Below the pieces are notes generated by a model that had not been told where the DNA came from, made no database searches, and saw only the letters and a list, made by a program, of their open reading frames with translations. From Methanobacteriota archaeon (lineage in GTDB: Archaea > Thermoplasmatota > Thermoplasmata > UBA10834), in the NCBI GenBank assembly GCA_020347565.1, contig CP070732.1, positions 125,898 through 167,583 of the forward strand: a stretch of 41,686 nucleotides of DNA, given 5' to 3'. Shown here piece after piece: positions 18,701 to 30,514 of the stretch; position 1 is the stretch's first letter; each line of letters starts with the position of its first letter. The translations under genes and the position numbers were made by a program.

Positions 18701-19353
18701 CATCGATCGTGTCGTTGTACCTTTACCGCTTTGAGCATGAAGTAGAACGTCAGGACGATGAAGAAGAGGATGAAGGCGTCGTGGTCGGCGTTCGACAGGA
18801 CACTCCTCTGGACGTGGCTGGGCGTGAGCGCCAGCAGGAAGGCGGATATCAGGCCCGCTCTTCTGCCGAACGTCTCCTTCCCAAGGAAGTACACGGGTAT
18901 GACGGTCAGAGCGCCCCAGAAGGCTGTTGACCACACGAACATGAACCCGACCGCATCGCTCATGGACTCGAACAGCGCGGACGCCGCCACTGCCGGCACC
19001 GCCACTGACATGCTGTAGAACGGAGGCCTCGGGTTCCTGATGCCGTTCGGGAAGTTTATGAGCGAGTCCCAATACAGCGATTCACCTGTCTCCACGTGGT
19101 AGTCGATGATCCTTCGCCAGTAATAGGAGTCGGACCCGCCAGACACGATGTAGTCGTTCTCGGCGCTGACCCCGAAGGCGAAGTACGAACGCACGAAAAG
19201 TGCCAGGAGGAATATGAACACCAGCATGGCCAATGGAGCCCAGTTCGCCCCGAGCCACTTCACAAACTCGTTAGGCCCTCCACCCCTGCGAGAAAGCCCG
19301 GACAGAAGCGGCCTAGGAGGATCATCCCTTGTCTCAGCCAACGATACTTCCAC
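12763..19353 (-). CDS. aglB: Giant STT3/AglB oligosaccharyltransferase with repeat-rich extracellular tail
   Basis: A 2,196-residue protein. The N-terminal ~530 residues are STT3-like: many membrane helices, an acidic GSDSYYW motif in the first outer loop and NADHDAF in a later loop. The catalytic WWDYG motif is at residues 602-606. STT3/AglB transfers a lipid-linked glycan to Asn of secreted proteins. From about residue 935 to 1900 follow about 11 carboxypeptidase-regulatory/Cna-B-like beta domains, two of them holding calcium-loop-like segments (DLNSDGEYAAADD, DSDGSGSIGEDE). Two NEW3/CARDB-like domains (about 1910-2010 and 2024-2125), a membrane helix near 2164-2185 and a basic tail end the protein. 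AglB enzymes are usually 600-1,000 residues. GTG 19353 is the longest start; TTG 19341, preceded by AGGTGG, is a good alternative. Confidence 0.95.
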   Translation of the reverse strand: MEVSLAETRDDPPRPLLSGLSRRGGGPNEFVKWLGANWAPLAMLVFIFLLALFVRSYFAFGVSAENDYIVSGGSDSYYWRRIIDYHVETGESLYWDSLINFPNGIRNPRPPFYSMSVAVPAVAASALFESMSDAVGFMFVWSTAFWGALTVIPVYFLGKETFGRRAGLISAFLLALTPSHVQRSVLSNADHDAFILFFIVLTFYFMLKAVKVQRHDRWIASWRSRSSITAGLSAYFSQSRVPVLYALLAGTSFGCVIMAWVGFAYVAVLMLAYLLVQVLLNKFKNIDSTSVTILVFVTMGFGYLLAYPVYYEQSLILTRFDVPVYLFLAAMIVSLLFVVSRDFPWTMTLPATAMLLIVGVLGVSVLYPELGNAIMTGQGYFVQSKLYSTIAEARAPQFSELAMSFGMVTFFVSLVGLLYSMTRIPKQTSAGSIFIVVWLAAAIFMAISAGRFMFNAAPAFALAAGWVLVIVVDKIGFAGVGKSLKGASGSFTQVFRKSIKIRHIVGALFLAFFVIMPNVWYSVDAGIPAETKREYDKQIYYSMPSFMRPSGYDTYNGSNWYLGAFGYSLPLPSQYYPAAWNWFSEQDADVYPETTRPAYVAWWDYGFEAVQEGQHPTVADNFQNGYQVTGNIIMAQSEEDAIALFAQRLMQASYLGDASKREHITALLDEHGIPSEAVDFALRGPEHQVITEVLDEPDKYGPMSSDISNVNARLVCGREALSSAGLEPLVAFYDDLCEYLGWEIRYFNVDSRMFPIAATNTGIFYAPAKLSDRRILGDSIPIDFFEIKAITDQGNTVALEDITADMTIVDYSIEYTDMFYDSMFYRAMCGFSGADIGTAQDGLPGLSGSVAKVEPMPGWNMTHFKVVYRTTYYNPYPSDLVSSHQNAWVAVSYDEAQELLSKIRSGEIEGVIDQSARSLYMSGTVFLKYYHGAHVSGTVTTGDGEPVPGARVTVQDEYGIPHDSCLTDDHGSYTFLAPFGNLSVVISSGYDGTDAKLVGAETMGTFSLNVTDAQSMRVKEDLDLDGVYDYLITRDFVVESGEVIGDVFWDLNSDGEYAAADDYLIFDGIVHFENLASGEETSVEVSEGYYSASLAPGQYTVYADVLGVELGMSALENITSGKESALNLAVQPSVFKGNVTSVKGVPVAGMTVILQNAFYDCEFTATTNETGGFTILKVVPGRYEVLTDDPHFMLFGERVKLDAESVEEREFTAHDRRSVKFRISLDGTPAPYAPYTIHNTYWPDDYVSGVADRFGWVEADLTKGYWSLYSVFNDGTDDFAGYESLDLCSEETATGVLALEPAYSVDGAPKPRGVGLVKATFVVFVAEDGTRIFIRTDTLGKFDIRLPAGVYDILCWAVSGMSVCSSTVVVNEDISDLRLYSEGGVIVTGDVWLDSDGSGSIGEDEFGAYALLEVTDSYGRTYTTRADDEGDYRFLVTEGSQVEFSVADPGYSGWSMSTLFGDEAKNVTLFVSPDEVTVSGQVIQDGAGIRGVEVAFVPGILSREPVYVTTGTGGYYSADILPGDYSIVIDDAVGVLGGEVLQYESDEVIQPSGETLRYDIYPTRRVEVYGNILGAAEVTGMRMEGPEQVTADVSGFTYSAYAVPGTYHLYAFGATDDTAFAGVLKVDVYAGVRQIDVYLEEAHEVSGVAYVGGVAATKVVSVSAVSEDGAKVAVTTTMSGEFSIDLPPGSYELMFGLESTHSEGDRVLYVEYSSTQIITVSSFDVALDVHLDMHLDNTTFSGTVTGTGGEPVQAQMVLTPNTKYGLGVTLETDASGVFEAPVQPGDYTVYVKRSQDASVTLSLVELRRNEALEYDVKLSEGRFVSGRIIAGGDPVDGAVTISSGDSSLAAYSDASGYFGILLPSGDYVLSSSAEKVEAGMTIKYSLSKPLSVGSFDVFALMDLSRGSTRSIVASWNSSLALPAGIGQTVTYAFTLENTGNIGDDYECQFTASGFEVAFIPESQFIDFGSNGRYATYLVKVTVLEDAPAGNTTVPVLIKSETSSSARATLELMVKVPPVYATEVTVEPEEAPSVSGDMTRTLLHVTNVGNTEAQYDMEIANLEYLNDNGWGARLILKDSGEAVGVMTIEYEGHKEIYLEYTATRNEPNPRVEATVMVWSVEDPGQATIASVPIILPDVSIGPGGLDVVRDDVSYKYDASDLYVNIGLVCAIGGLLASFFILRRRKGLGGRKGKGDRR

Positions 19354-19386
19354 CTAGAGATAGTAGCCCACCGATACCGGGAGGGC

Positions 19387-19394
19387 TATATATA
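19387..19394 (-). promoter_or_regulatory. TATA box of the aglB operon
   Basis: A perfect TATATATA lies about 26 nt before a predicted start near 19365 and a further 12-24 nt before the candidate aglB start codons. Because it is palindromic it could also fire toward pyrF, but no gene reads in that direction. The gap 19395-19492 holds GC-rich inverted repeats (such as CGCT GATT AGCG) that may end pyrF transcripts. Confidence 0.6.
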
Positions 19395-19492
19395 CGTTGT
19401 CGGGCGGATCGGGACGCCGCACGGACACATCTGGAGGGGGCTGGCGATCGGCTCCGCCCCGCCGACGCGCTGATTAGCGTTGTTTAGCGCGC

Positions 19493-20134
19493 TCAGAGGG
19501 CTAGCCGAGCCTCTTCGGCGATGTTCCGGGCGGCCTCGCGCGGGTCCGGTGCGTTGTATATGGACCGGCCGACTATGACGTAGTCCGCCCCGGCCCTGAG
19601 GGCGTCGGAAGCCTTCCCGCCCTGCGCGCCGACGCCTGGGCTGATCATCTCCAGGTCTCCGATTATCCTCCTCAGCGCAGCCACTCGTTCCGGGCGCGTC
19701 GCAGGGGCGACGATGCCCCTCGCACCGACTTCCCTCGCCATCTGCGCGATCCTGTCTGCCACAGGAGCGGTGAACTCCTTTCCACCCGGATGGCTCATCT
19801 CGCTCACGACGAATGCCTGTCCTCCGGCTGTCTCGACGCAGGCCCTGACCGAATCCTCTCCCGGGAAGCCGTGGCATATCACAGCGCTCGCGCCTTTCGA
19901 GAACGCCTGCTCGACGATGAGGCTGTTGACGCTGGGTATGTCGGCGATCTTCATGTCGCACACGACTGGCTTCATCCTTGAGATATCGGTGATTATAGCA
20001 GGGCCAGCTGCCAGAGTGAGAGGCCAGTTCGTCTTGACGGCGTCGATGTACTCGCCACACGCCTCGACGATACGCAGGGCGTCCTCTCTGGACGTCACGT
20101 CCAGTGCCAAAATCACCCTAGTGCTCTTCTCCAT
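19493..20134 (-). CDS. pyrF: Orotidine 5'-phosphate decarboxylase
   Basis: A 213-residue archaeal-type OMP decarboxylase. ALDV near the N-terminus, Lys34, and the catalytic D-x-K-x-x-D array in [11 protein letters not shown] (Asp60, Lys62, Asp65) are in place, and [13 protein letters not shown] is the phosphate-binding end. It makes UMP in the last step of pyrimidine synthesis. The frame is open 64 codons further, but ATG 20134 ([13 protein letters not shown]) gives the normal length and is about 29 nt from an AAAAGACTAA element, fitting a leaderless transcript; ATG 20149 is the alternative. It diverges from the radical SAM gene. Confidence 0.95.
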   Translation of the reverse strand: MEKSTRVILALDVTSREDALRIVEACGEYIDAVKTNWPLTLAAGPAIITDISRMKPVVCDMKIADIPSVNSLIVEQAFSKGASAVICHGFPGEDSVRACVETAGGQAFVVSEMSHPGGKEFTAPVADRIAQMAREVGARGIVAPATRPERVAALRRIIGDLEMISPGVGAQGGKASDALRAGADYVIVGRSIYNAPDPREAARNIAEEARLAL

Positions 20135-20189
20135 GTTGCGACCAATCATCCGGCCGCCTCTTAGTCTTTTTGGGCGTCCGTCGGCCGAC

Positions 20190-20199
20190 TGTTTATTAC
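20190..20199 (+). promoter_or_regulatory. TATA-like box of the radical SAM gene
   Basis: GTTTATTACG on the plus strand is centred about 27 nt before the GTG start at 20223, the spacing of a leaderless archaeal mRNA. Confidence 0.5.
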
Positions 20200-20222
20200 G
20201 GGCACCATGATATCGTAGCTGC

Positions 20223-21302
20223 GTGAGCAAGGTCGTACGTATGCCGAAGGGTTCGGCTCGCAGAGGTGCCATGCCCGATGGGTGCAAGCTGTGTGAGAAG
20301 GGGGCCAAGCTCGTCCTCCTCGTCACCGGAAGGTGCGGCCGCAGATGCTACTACTGTCCCCTGTCCAAGACCAAGAGGGGCAGGGATGTCTTCTACGCGA
20401 ACGAGGCGCGGATAGAGAGAGCCGATGAGGCCGTCCGAGAGGCCAGGCTCATGGACGCGCTGGGGACCGGGGTAACCGGCGGCGATCCGCTCCTGGCGCT
20501 GAGGCGCACCAACGACGCGATTCGCGCGCTGAAGCGCGCTTTCGGGGACGGCCATCACATCCACCTCTACACCTCGACCACGGACAGCCGGAGGATACGT
20601 GCGGCCGCCAGAGCCGGTCTTGACGAGATCAGGTTCCATCCGCCTGTCGGCATGTGGAAGCGTCTCCACAGATCGGAATACGCGCAGGCGACGAGGGCGG
20701 CCGTATCCGAAGGCATCGCTGTCGGCCTCGAGGTACCGGCGATACCTGGGCGCGAGCAGGATGCGCTGGCGTTGATGGACTTCGCCGAATCTGCAGGCCT
20801 CGATTTCGTGAATCTCAACGAGCTCGAGTTCTCCGAGACCAACTGTGACGCCCTCAGGAGCCGCGGGATGTCTGTCAAGGACGATGTATCGTCTGGAGTG
20901 AGGGGGAGCGAGCGGCTCGCCATGGCGATGTTTGGTGGCCACAACACAGTGCCGCTCCACTACTGTTCCGCGGCGTTCAAGGACGGCATCCAGCTGAGAA
21001 GGAGGATCGCCAGGAGAGGCAGGAACGTCCGCAGGCCGCACGAGATAATCACTGACGAGGGGCTGTTGCTCAAGGGCGTCATCGACACCGACGACGCCGA
21101 CGGCGTGACAAGGGTGCTGATTGAGGACTACCATGTGCCGCGCAGGCTCGTGTGGCACGACGAAGAGAAAGGGCGCCTCGAGGTGGCGGCGTGGGTGCTT
21201 GCCGATATCGCCGACAGGCTCGGAGAAGAATCGTACGTGGTCGAGGAGTACCCGACGGCCGACCGCCTCGAGGTAGAGAGGACGCCTCTCAGGCGACGCT
21301 GA
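20223..21302 (+). CDS. Radical SAM protein, COG2108-like
   Basis: A 359-residue protein. A CKLC pair (Cys21, Cys24) precedes the radical SAM cluster CGRRCYYCP (Cys38, Cys42, Cys45, spacing CX3CX2C). [11 protein letters not shown] is the SAM-contacting GGEP-like motif, and the barrel continues with HLYTST and LEVPAIPG strands. This matches the archaeal COG2108 group, described only as related to pyruvate formate-lyase activating enzyme. The substrate is unknown. The GTG at 20223 has no ribosome-binding site and is probably leaderless. The gene's last 14 nt overlap the convergent nusA gene. Confidence 0.85.
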   Translation: MSKVVRMPKGSARRGAMPDGCKLCEKGAKLVLLVTGRCGRRCYYCPLSKTKRGRDVFYANEARIERADEAVREARLMDALGTGVTGGDPLLALRRTNDAIRALKRAFGDGHHIHLYTSTTDSRRIRAAARAGLDEIRFHPPVGMWKRLHRSEYAQATRAAVSEGIAVGLEVPAIPGREQDALALMDFAESAGLDFVNLNELEFSETNCDALRSRGMSVKDDVSSGVRGSERLAMAMFGGHNTVPLHYCSAAFKDGIQLRRRIARRGRNVRRPHEIITDEGLLLKGVIDTDDADGVTRVLIEDYHVPRRLVWHDEEKGRLEVAAWVLADIADRLGEESYVVEEYPTADRLEVERTPLRRR

Positions 21303-21726
21303 TGCTCTGTACGTTGTGGTGCCGGCTGACGACCTCTCGTGCGATACGCAGGTTCTTGCCATTCTTGCCTATGGCCTTACCCTTGACCTTGGGATCGACG
21401 GTCACGGTCGCATGGACTATGCTGCCGCGGTTCTCCAGCGAGACGCCCTGGACGCTGTAGGTGTGGAAAACGTTACGTATGAAGGTCTCGGGGTCGTCCG
21501 AGTACTCAATGACGTGTATGTCCTTGCCCGTGAGGTTCTTCAGGCGGATCACGTTCTCGCCCTTCTTGCCGACCGCTCGGCTCCCCTGCCCCTTCTCGAC
21601 GACGAACACGAGCTTCTCCTCGGTCTCGAGGCAGTCCTTCACCTGAGTGTTGGTTATCTTCTCGAAGAGAGAAATGAACCGGAGTGTGTCCCCCGTAAAG
21701 GTGATGTCGCCCATACGACCACTCAT
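21289..21726 (-). CDS. nusA: NusA-like transcription factor (two KH domains)
   Basis: A 145-residue archaeal NusA, which lacks the N-terminal and S1 domains of the bacterial protein. The two KH domains carry their GxxG loops in AVGKKGENV and AIGKNGKNL. It binds RNA and is thought to modulate transcription elongation or termination. The start is ATG 21726, which shares a base with the TAA stop of rpl30e (TAATG), rather than the in-frame ATG at 21714. It is the last gene of the RNA polymerase operon here; the usual following genes rps12 and rps7 are absent and a convergent radical SAM gene takes their place. Confidence 0.95.
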   Translation of the reverse strand: MSGRMGDITFTGDTLRFISLFEKITNTQVKDCLETEEKLVFVVEKGQGSRAVGKKGENVIRLKNLTGKDIHVIEYSDDPETFIRNVFHTYSVQGVSLENRGSIVHATVTVDPKVKGKAIGKNGKNLRIAREVVSRHHNVQSISVA

Positions 21727-22000
21727 TAAGCCGACAATATGTTTGAATCCCCCGGCCGGATCACGGCGAGAGCAGATATCGCGTATGGCTTTCCGCAGGC
21801 GGACCCCAGCTCGACATTCGTTCCCGGGAATTCCAGCACCCTCGCAGCGCCGGCAGAGGCTATCTCGTCCCTCGCCTGGCAGTTCGAGGACACGACGACC
21901 AGCTTGGCCTCTCCGCCACGGACGGCCTTCAGCGTCTGGGACAGGCCGTAGCGAACCTCCCCCGTGGTGGCGGCGGCCTTCAGCGCCCTCGCGACATCCA

Positions 22001-22001
<1 letters not shown>
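21726..22001 (-). CDS. rpl30e: Large ribosomal subunit protein L30e
   Basis: A 91-residue L7Ae/L30e-fold RNA-binding protein, with LKAVRGGEAKLVVVSSNC and the conserved GKPYAISALAVI end. L30e binds kink-turn RNA in the large subunit. ATG 22001 is chosen over the GTG at 22004: it overlaps the TGA of rpoA2 (TGATG) and has GGTGAT 8 nt upstream. Its place between rpoA2 and nusA is the classical archaeal order. Confidence 0.95.
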
Positions 22002-26233
<4,232 letters not shown>

Positions 26234-26237
<4 letters not shown>

Positions 26238-29200
26238 TTCAAGTCCTCCAGTTGAAGCCGCATGACGACCCCAAGCGACAGCAGCTCGTCCAGCAGCAAT
26301 TTGAAGGCGTAGGAGGTCTGCACCTGGTAGATCTTCGAGTTGTTGCCGCACACCGGACACCTGAAGGTGCCCCGCCTGTCGAGTATTGCTATGTGGCCGC
26401 AGCTGGGGTTTCCGCACACGTACTGCAAGGTGCCGTCCGACTCATCCAGAAGCCTGTCGCGTATGACCATCGCTGCTCCGTGGCCGATCAGGCAGTCCCT
26501 TTCCATCTCGCCGAACCGCAGGCCGCCCTGCCGGGACCGGCCCTCCGTAGGCTGCCTGGTGAGGATCTGCACCGGCCCACGGCTTCTGACATGCAGCTTC
26601 CCCGAGACCATGTGGTGGAGCTTCTGGTAGTAGATGACGCCGCAGAACACCTCGGCCTCGATCATCCTGCCCGTGATGCCGTCGTACATCACCTCTTTGC
26701 CGTTGTGCTTGAAGCCGTTCTCGATGAGCGCGCTCCTCAGGGCCTCCTCGCGCTCACCACTGAACGGAGTGCCATCTATCACGCGCCCTTCCATGGAGCC
26801 CACCTTGCCTCCTATCATCTCGAGGACATGGGCGACGGTCATTCTCGAGGGCACGGCGTGGGGGTTGATGAGCAGGTCCGGCACGATGCCTTCTTCGGTG
26901 AACGGCATGTCCTGCTGCTCCACCAGCAGCCCGACGACGCCCTTCTGCCCGTGCCTCGAAGCGAACTTGTCGCCGAGTTCAGGCGTGCGCTCGTCTCTCA
27001 CCTTGACCTTCACGAGGCGGGAGCCGTTCTCAGACTCCGTCAGCATCACGCTGTCCACCCAGCCCTTCTCGCCGGGACGGACGGTGACGGACGTTTCGCG
27101 CCTCTTCTGGGGCGTTAGGAAGTCTGCCTCCTCCTCGAGGAACCTCGGAGGGGAGGTCTTGCCTATCAACACGTCTCCGCCCTCGACCTTCGTCTCGGGA
27201 CTGATGAGGCCGTCCTCGCCAAGGTTGCTGTACGACAGGTCGGCCCTCGCTCCCCTCACATCGGGGCTCGGTATCTCGAAGTGGTCTTCCTGGCCTCCCG
27301 GATAACGCCGCTCCTCGGCCCTGTAGGTCCTCATGAATGTGGACCTGCCGAGAGCACGCTCCACGGAGGACCTGTTCATTATCACCGCGTCCTCCATGTT
27401 GTACCCCTGGTACGACATGATCGCGACGACGAAGTTCTGGCCCGCTGGCCTCCTGTCGAAACTGACGAACTCCATCGGCTTGGTCGTCACGAGCGGCTTC
27501 TGCGGATAGTGAAGTATGTGGCTCCTGGTGTCGGGACGGATCCTGTAGTTGGACGAGCTCAGGCCGAGCGACTGCTTGGCCATGCCGGAGCCCATGGTTA
27601 CCCTGGGGCTCGAGTTGTGCTCGGGATAAGGCACCACGGCCGAGCACACGCCGAGTATGACCATCGGGTCGATCTCCAGATGGGTGTTGCGCCCCGTCAG
27701 GAGAGGGTCGACCTGCATCGTGCCGCCGCACGACCTGCACTCGAGGATAGTCTTGCCGTCCTCTCCAGGGTTCCGCCAGTCCACGTTTATTGCCGACAGT
27801 ATCTTGCCGCAGTGCTCACAGCTCTCGGGCGTGTCGTATGCGGACACGGCTATGTATGAGTCCTCCTCCTCCTCGGCATCCACCCATTCGACGACGCCCT
27901 CGCGGATCAGGTCCGACCATCTTGCCTTGCCGGAATGCATGTCCTCGACGTGCTTGCGTGTGAGCAGCGTCTTGCCGTTCCTCACGACGAGTAGCGGGCG
28001 CCTCAGCCTGCCCTCGTCGCAGTTGATTATGATCTCGTTCATGTTCAGGTCGAATCTTATGTTGACCTCGGACGACAGAAGCCCGGACCTCCGCCTCTGG
28101 CGTATCTCCTCGACGAGCTCACGAGGCTTGTCATGCAGCCCTATGAGGTCGCCGTTGGTATAGACCCTCGTCTCCGTCGTCTGGTGCTCGCTGACCTCTC
28201 TGACGCCGAGGTCGCGCAACAGCCATATGATCTCCTTCTCGTCGGTCCCCTCGGAGACGTCGACGATGAGTGCGCAGTTCTTGACGAGACCACAGTTCTG
28301 GCCTTCGGGCGTCTCGTTCGGGCAGAGCCGCCCCCACTGCGTAGGGTGCAGGTCCCTCGCCTCGAAGTGCGGCTGGCTCCTCGTTAGCGGCGATGTGACG
28401 CGCCTGAGGTGCGACAGGGCGCTCATGTTCGACGTTCTGTCCAGGAGCTGCGACACGCCCGCCCTGCCTCCGACCCAGTTGCCGGTGGCGAAGGCGTGCA
28501 GCAGTCTATGGGTCAACAGGTCGGGCCTGATCGCGGATGATATCCTGAGGCCCTTCTTGCGCGTATAGCCCCTCTCGAGTTGGTACTTCAGATCCTTGAT
28601 CAGGTTGGTGAGCGCTACCCGGAACAGGTCCTCCATGAGGTCTCCCGCGAGCTTCAGGCGCTTGTTCGCGTAGTGGTCCTTGTCGTCCTCCTTTCGCTTC
28701 CCGAGCTCCATCTCAAGGATGGTCCTCGCCACCCTTCCCAGGAATATGGACTTCTTGAGGCGTACATCGGAAATGTCTCCCAGGTGCGGCAGGAGCGACC
28801 GGTCGATGATGCTCTCGACCTTCTTCGCCCTGTACTCCTTGGCCTGTCCCGTCGCGAACTTGCGCTCGAGGAACAGTATCGCGTCCTCAGTCGTGAATAT
28901 CCCGTTCGGCGGGTATAGCTTCTTGTTCTGGCACTCCTCTATGTTGGCGTAGACGATGTTGGCCATCTGCGGGTCGGAGACTATGGACCTGTAGATTTCC
29001 TCGTCGCTCTCCATCCCCAGCGCCTTCATCAACACGATCAGGGGAATTTGGCCCGAAGCGGCCGGGACGGACACCACTAGGACGCCGTCCTTCTTCTTCT
29101 CCATGAGCGTGAGGGCCCTGTAGCCCTCCCTCTGGGAGAACACCTTGGCCACGTGCAGGCTCGTTCCGTATCGCTCGTTGAGCTCCACCATGACCCTGTT

Positions 29201-29824
29201 CGGCGCCAGATCCTCGAGCGATATCAGGGCGCGCTCGGTCCCTCCGATCACAAAGTAGCCGCCCGGGTCGCACAGGTCTTCACCCATCGACGCCAGGAAC
29301 TTGTCCATCTCCTCGTCCGTCGGCTCGCGATCGAGATCGATGTTGTCCTTGTGCAGGTTGCACTTCTTCGACTTGACCATGACCGGGAGGTCGCCTATGT
29401 GAACCTTCTCGGGCTCGCGCTCTATGCCATCCTCCAGCACAGTGAACTCGAGGTAGATCGGGGCCGAGTAGTTGAGGTTCCTCAGGCGCGCCTCCATCGG
29501 GTACAGCGCGTGCGTCGCTCCGTTCGCCTCCTTGATGATCGGGCGGCCGACCGATATGGTCGGCCTGGCATTTGCGTCGATCTGGCCCGTCTTGTCGTCC
29601 CTCTTCCTGCCGAGGCGTATCTCTATCATCTTGCCCTCGGTCCTGTCGGTGTCCAGCCTGATTACGCCGCGGTACGATTCGTCGGGAGACGCCCTGACGT
29701 TGTCCACTATCTTCTGCATCCGGCTGTTCGGATGGTCCAGCGTCGGGAGGAAGTCGTTGTACGACGCGATGTGATGGTTGACTATGCTCCGCTCCCGGAA
29801 GTACGTCTCGACGAGCTCTCTCAT
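26234..29824 (-). CDS. rpoB: RNA polymerase subunit B (unsplit)
   Basis: A 1,196-residue second-largest subunit in one piece; many methanogens and halophiles split it into B' and B''. Conserved blocks include [45 protein letters not shown] and [12 protein letters not shown], with the normal C-terminal zinc site CGNPSCGHI...CPVCG. An extra zinc ribbon (Cys669, Cys672, Cys696, Cys699) lies between the acidic [10 protein letters not shown] segment and THLEIDP, where other archaeal sequences I recall pass directly from one to the other. The ATG at 29824 follows the rpoH stop by 3 nt with a GAGGG motif upstream. Confidence 0.98.
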
Positions 29825-29827
29825 GAT

Positions 29828-30085
29828 CTACCCTCGCACCACGAGTCTGTAGCACACGGACATACCGCTGGTTTCGCTACGCCTGACTATCTTAACAATC
29901 ATCCCTTCCTCGATCGGGCTGCCCATCGCGTCCAATGCCCTTATGCAGGGGTCTGAGAGCCTCATCCTGGGGAGCTGGTCCCTCGCCAGGCCAACCTCCT
30001 TCAGTATCTTGTCGACCTCCTTCTTCGGCATGAGATGATGCTCGGGGACTAGCTCATGCTCCAACACGTTGAACTCTTCGGTCAT
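29828..30085 (-). CDS. rpoH: RNA polymerase subunit H
   Basis: An 85-residue subunit, the archaeal counterpart of the C-terminal half of eukaryotic Rpb5. VLEHELVPEHHLM, LPRMRLSDPCIRALDAMGSPIEEGMIVKI and the YRLVV end are the family pattern. It belongs to the jaw of RNA polymerase. GGTGAT lies 6 nt before the ATG. No TATA box lies between this gene and the tRNA-Lys gene 87 nt upstream, so the operon may be transcribed from the tRNA promoter. Confidence 0.97.
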   Translation of the reverse strand: MTEEFNVLEHELVPEHHLMPKKEVDKILKEVGLARDQLPRMRLSDPCIRALDAMGSPIEEGMIVKIVRRSETSGMSVCYRLVVRG

Positions 30086-30185
30086 GGTGAATCACCACAC
30101 GAGCGCTGGACAGGCTGCGTGACGGTCGTCCATCGCAGCCACTGGTCCGGGGTCGCTGGGGCCGCCGCCTAGCGGGCCCGCGGGG

Positions 30186-30215
30186 ATTTCCGAGACTAGT
30201 CTGTGGGGCATAGTC
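30186..30215 (-). other. Intron 2 of tRNA-Lys (T-loop)
   Basis: Thirty nt inserted after TTCGAAT of the T-loop; because T occurs at both ends the junction can shift by one base. Exon bases TCGA can pair with TCGG near the intron 3' end (one G-U pair), next to an AAA bulge, and GACTA pairs with TAGTC inside the intron. The 5' bulge is only 2-3 nt, so this is a relaxed bulge-helix-bulge. Confidence 0.85.
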
Positions 30216-30254
30216 ATTCGAACCCCGGGCCACCTGCTTAAAAGGCAGATGCTC

Positions 30255-30294
30255 TTTCTAGGGAGTCTTACACACAGAGAATGCATGAGATTCC
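30255..30294 (-). other. Intron 1 of tRNA-Lys (D-loop)
   Basis: About 39-40 nt inserted after AGCTAGGTA of the D-loop. The exon bases CTAGG pair with CCTAG near the 3' end of the intron. On one side of this helix is the bulge TAG and on the other AAA, followed by GAATCT pairing with AGACTC (one mismatch). That is a bulge-helix-bulge arrangement, cut by the archaeal splicing endonuclease. The exact junction is uncertain by one base. Confidence 0.85.
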
Positions 30295-30370
30295 TACCTA
30301 GCTGAGCTACGGGCCCGTAGGCGGCGCGGATACCAGAGGCTGCTTCAGCAGGGCGTGTAGTCCGTTCCGC

Positions 30371-30380
30371 TATTTAATAC
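30371..30380 (-). promoter_or_regulatory. TATA box of tRNA-Lys and probably the RNA polymerase operon
   Basis: On the minus strand GTATTAAATA lies about 60 nt before the tRNA 5' end, predicting transcription from about 30349. It is the nearest recognisable promoter upstream of rpoH. Confidence 0.6.
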
Positions 30381-30457
30381 TTGCCCAGCTTCTCGACCCT
30401 GGCGGTCCGATTCCGCGACGAGCCATGAAAATAACCGTTTGTATAATTATCGAAGCG

Positions 30458-30466
30458 CTATAAAAT
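30458..30466 (+). promoter_or_regulatory. TATA-like box upstream of the candidate RNA
   Basis: CTATAAAAT on the plus strand predicts transcription from about 30488, 27 nt before the nested stem-loop at 30515. Nothing codes for protein between here and 30732. Confidence 0.4.
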
Positions 30467-30514
30467 TCGCGATTTCAGCAAGAGCTATGTACCTTACGCT
30501 AGAGAGGGCTTGCC

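Larger units (their letters stand above)
30173..30316 (-). tRNA. tRNA-Lys(UUU) interrupted by two introns
   Basis: On the minus strand a complete lysine tRNA can be assembled from three exons: 30316-30295, 30254-30216 and 30185-30173, 74 nt in all. The acceptor stem GGGCCCG pairs perfectly with CGGGCCC and is followed by discriminator G; CCA is not encoded. The D-stem is GCTC/GAGC. The anticodon stem TCTGC/GCAGG carries the loop CTTTTAA (anticodon TTT), with no intron at the usual 37/38 site. The T-stem is CGGGG/CCCCG with loop TTCGAAT. The first intron (about 40 nt) breaks the D-loop and the second (about 30 nt) breaks the T-loop. A standard tRNA search could miss it. It lies directly upstream of rpoH. 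Confidence 0.92.

Noticed and set aside
26238..26417. N-terminal extension of the RpoA' frame into rpoB
   Set aside because: Sixty low-quality residues overlapping the conserved zinc end of RpoB; GGAGG and ATGA fix the start at 26237.
30092..30286. Minus-strand ORF starting MHSLCVRLPRK upstream of rpoH
   Set aside because: It runs through the tRNA-Lys exons and introns; the tRNA structure explains this sequence better.
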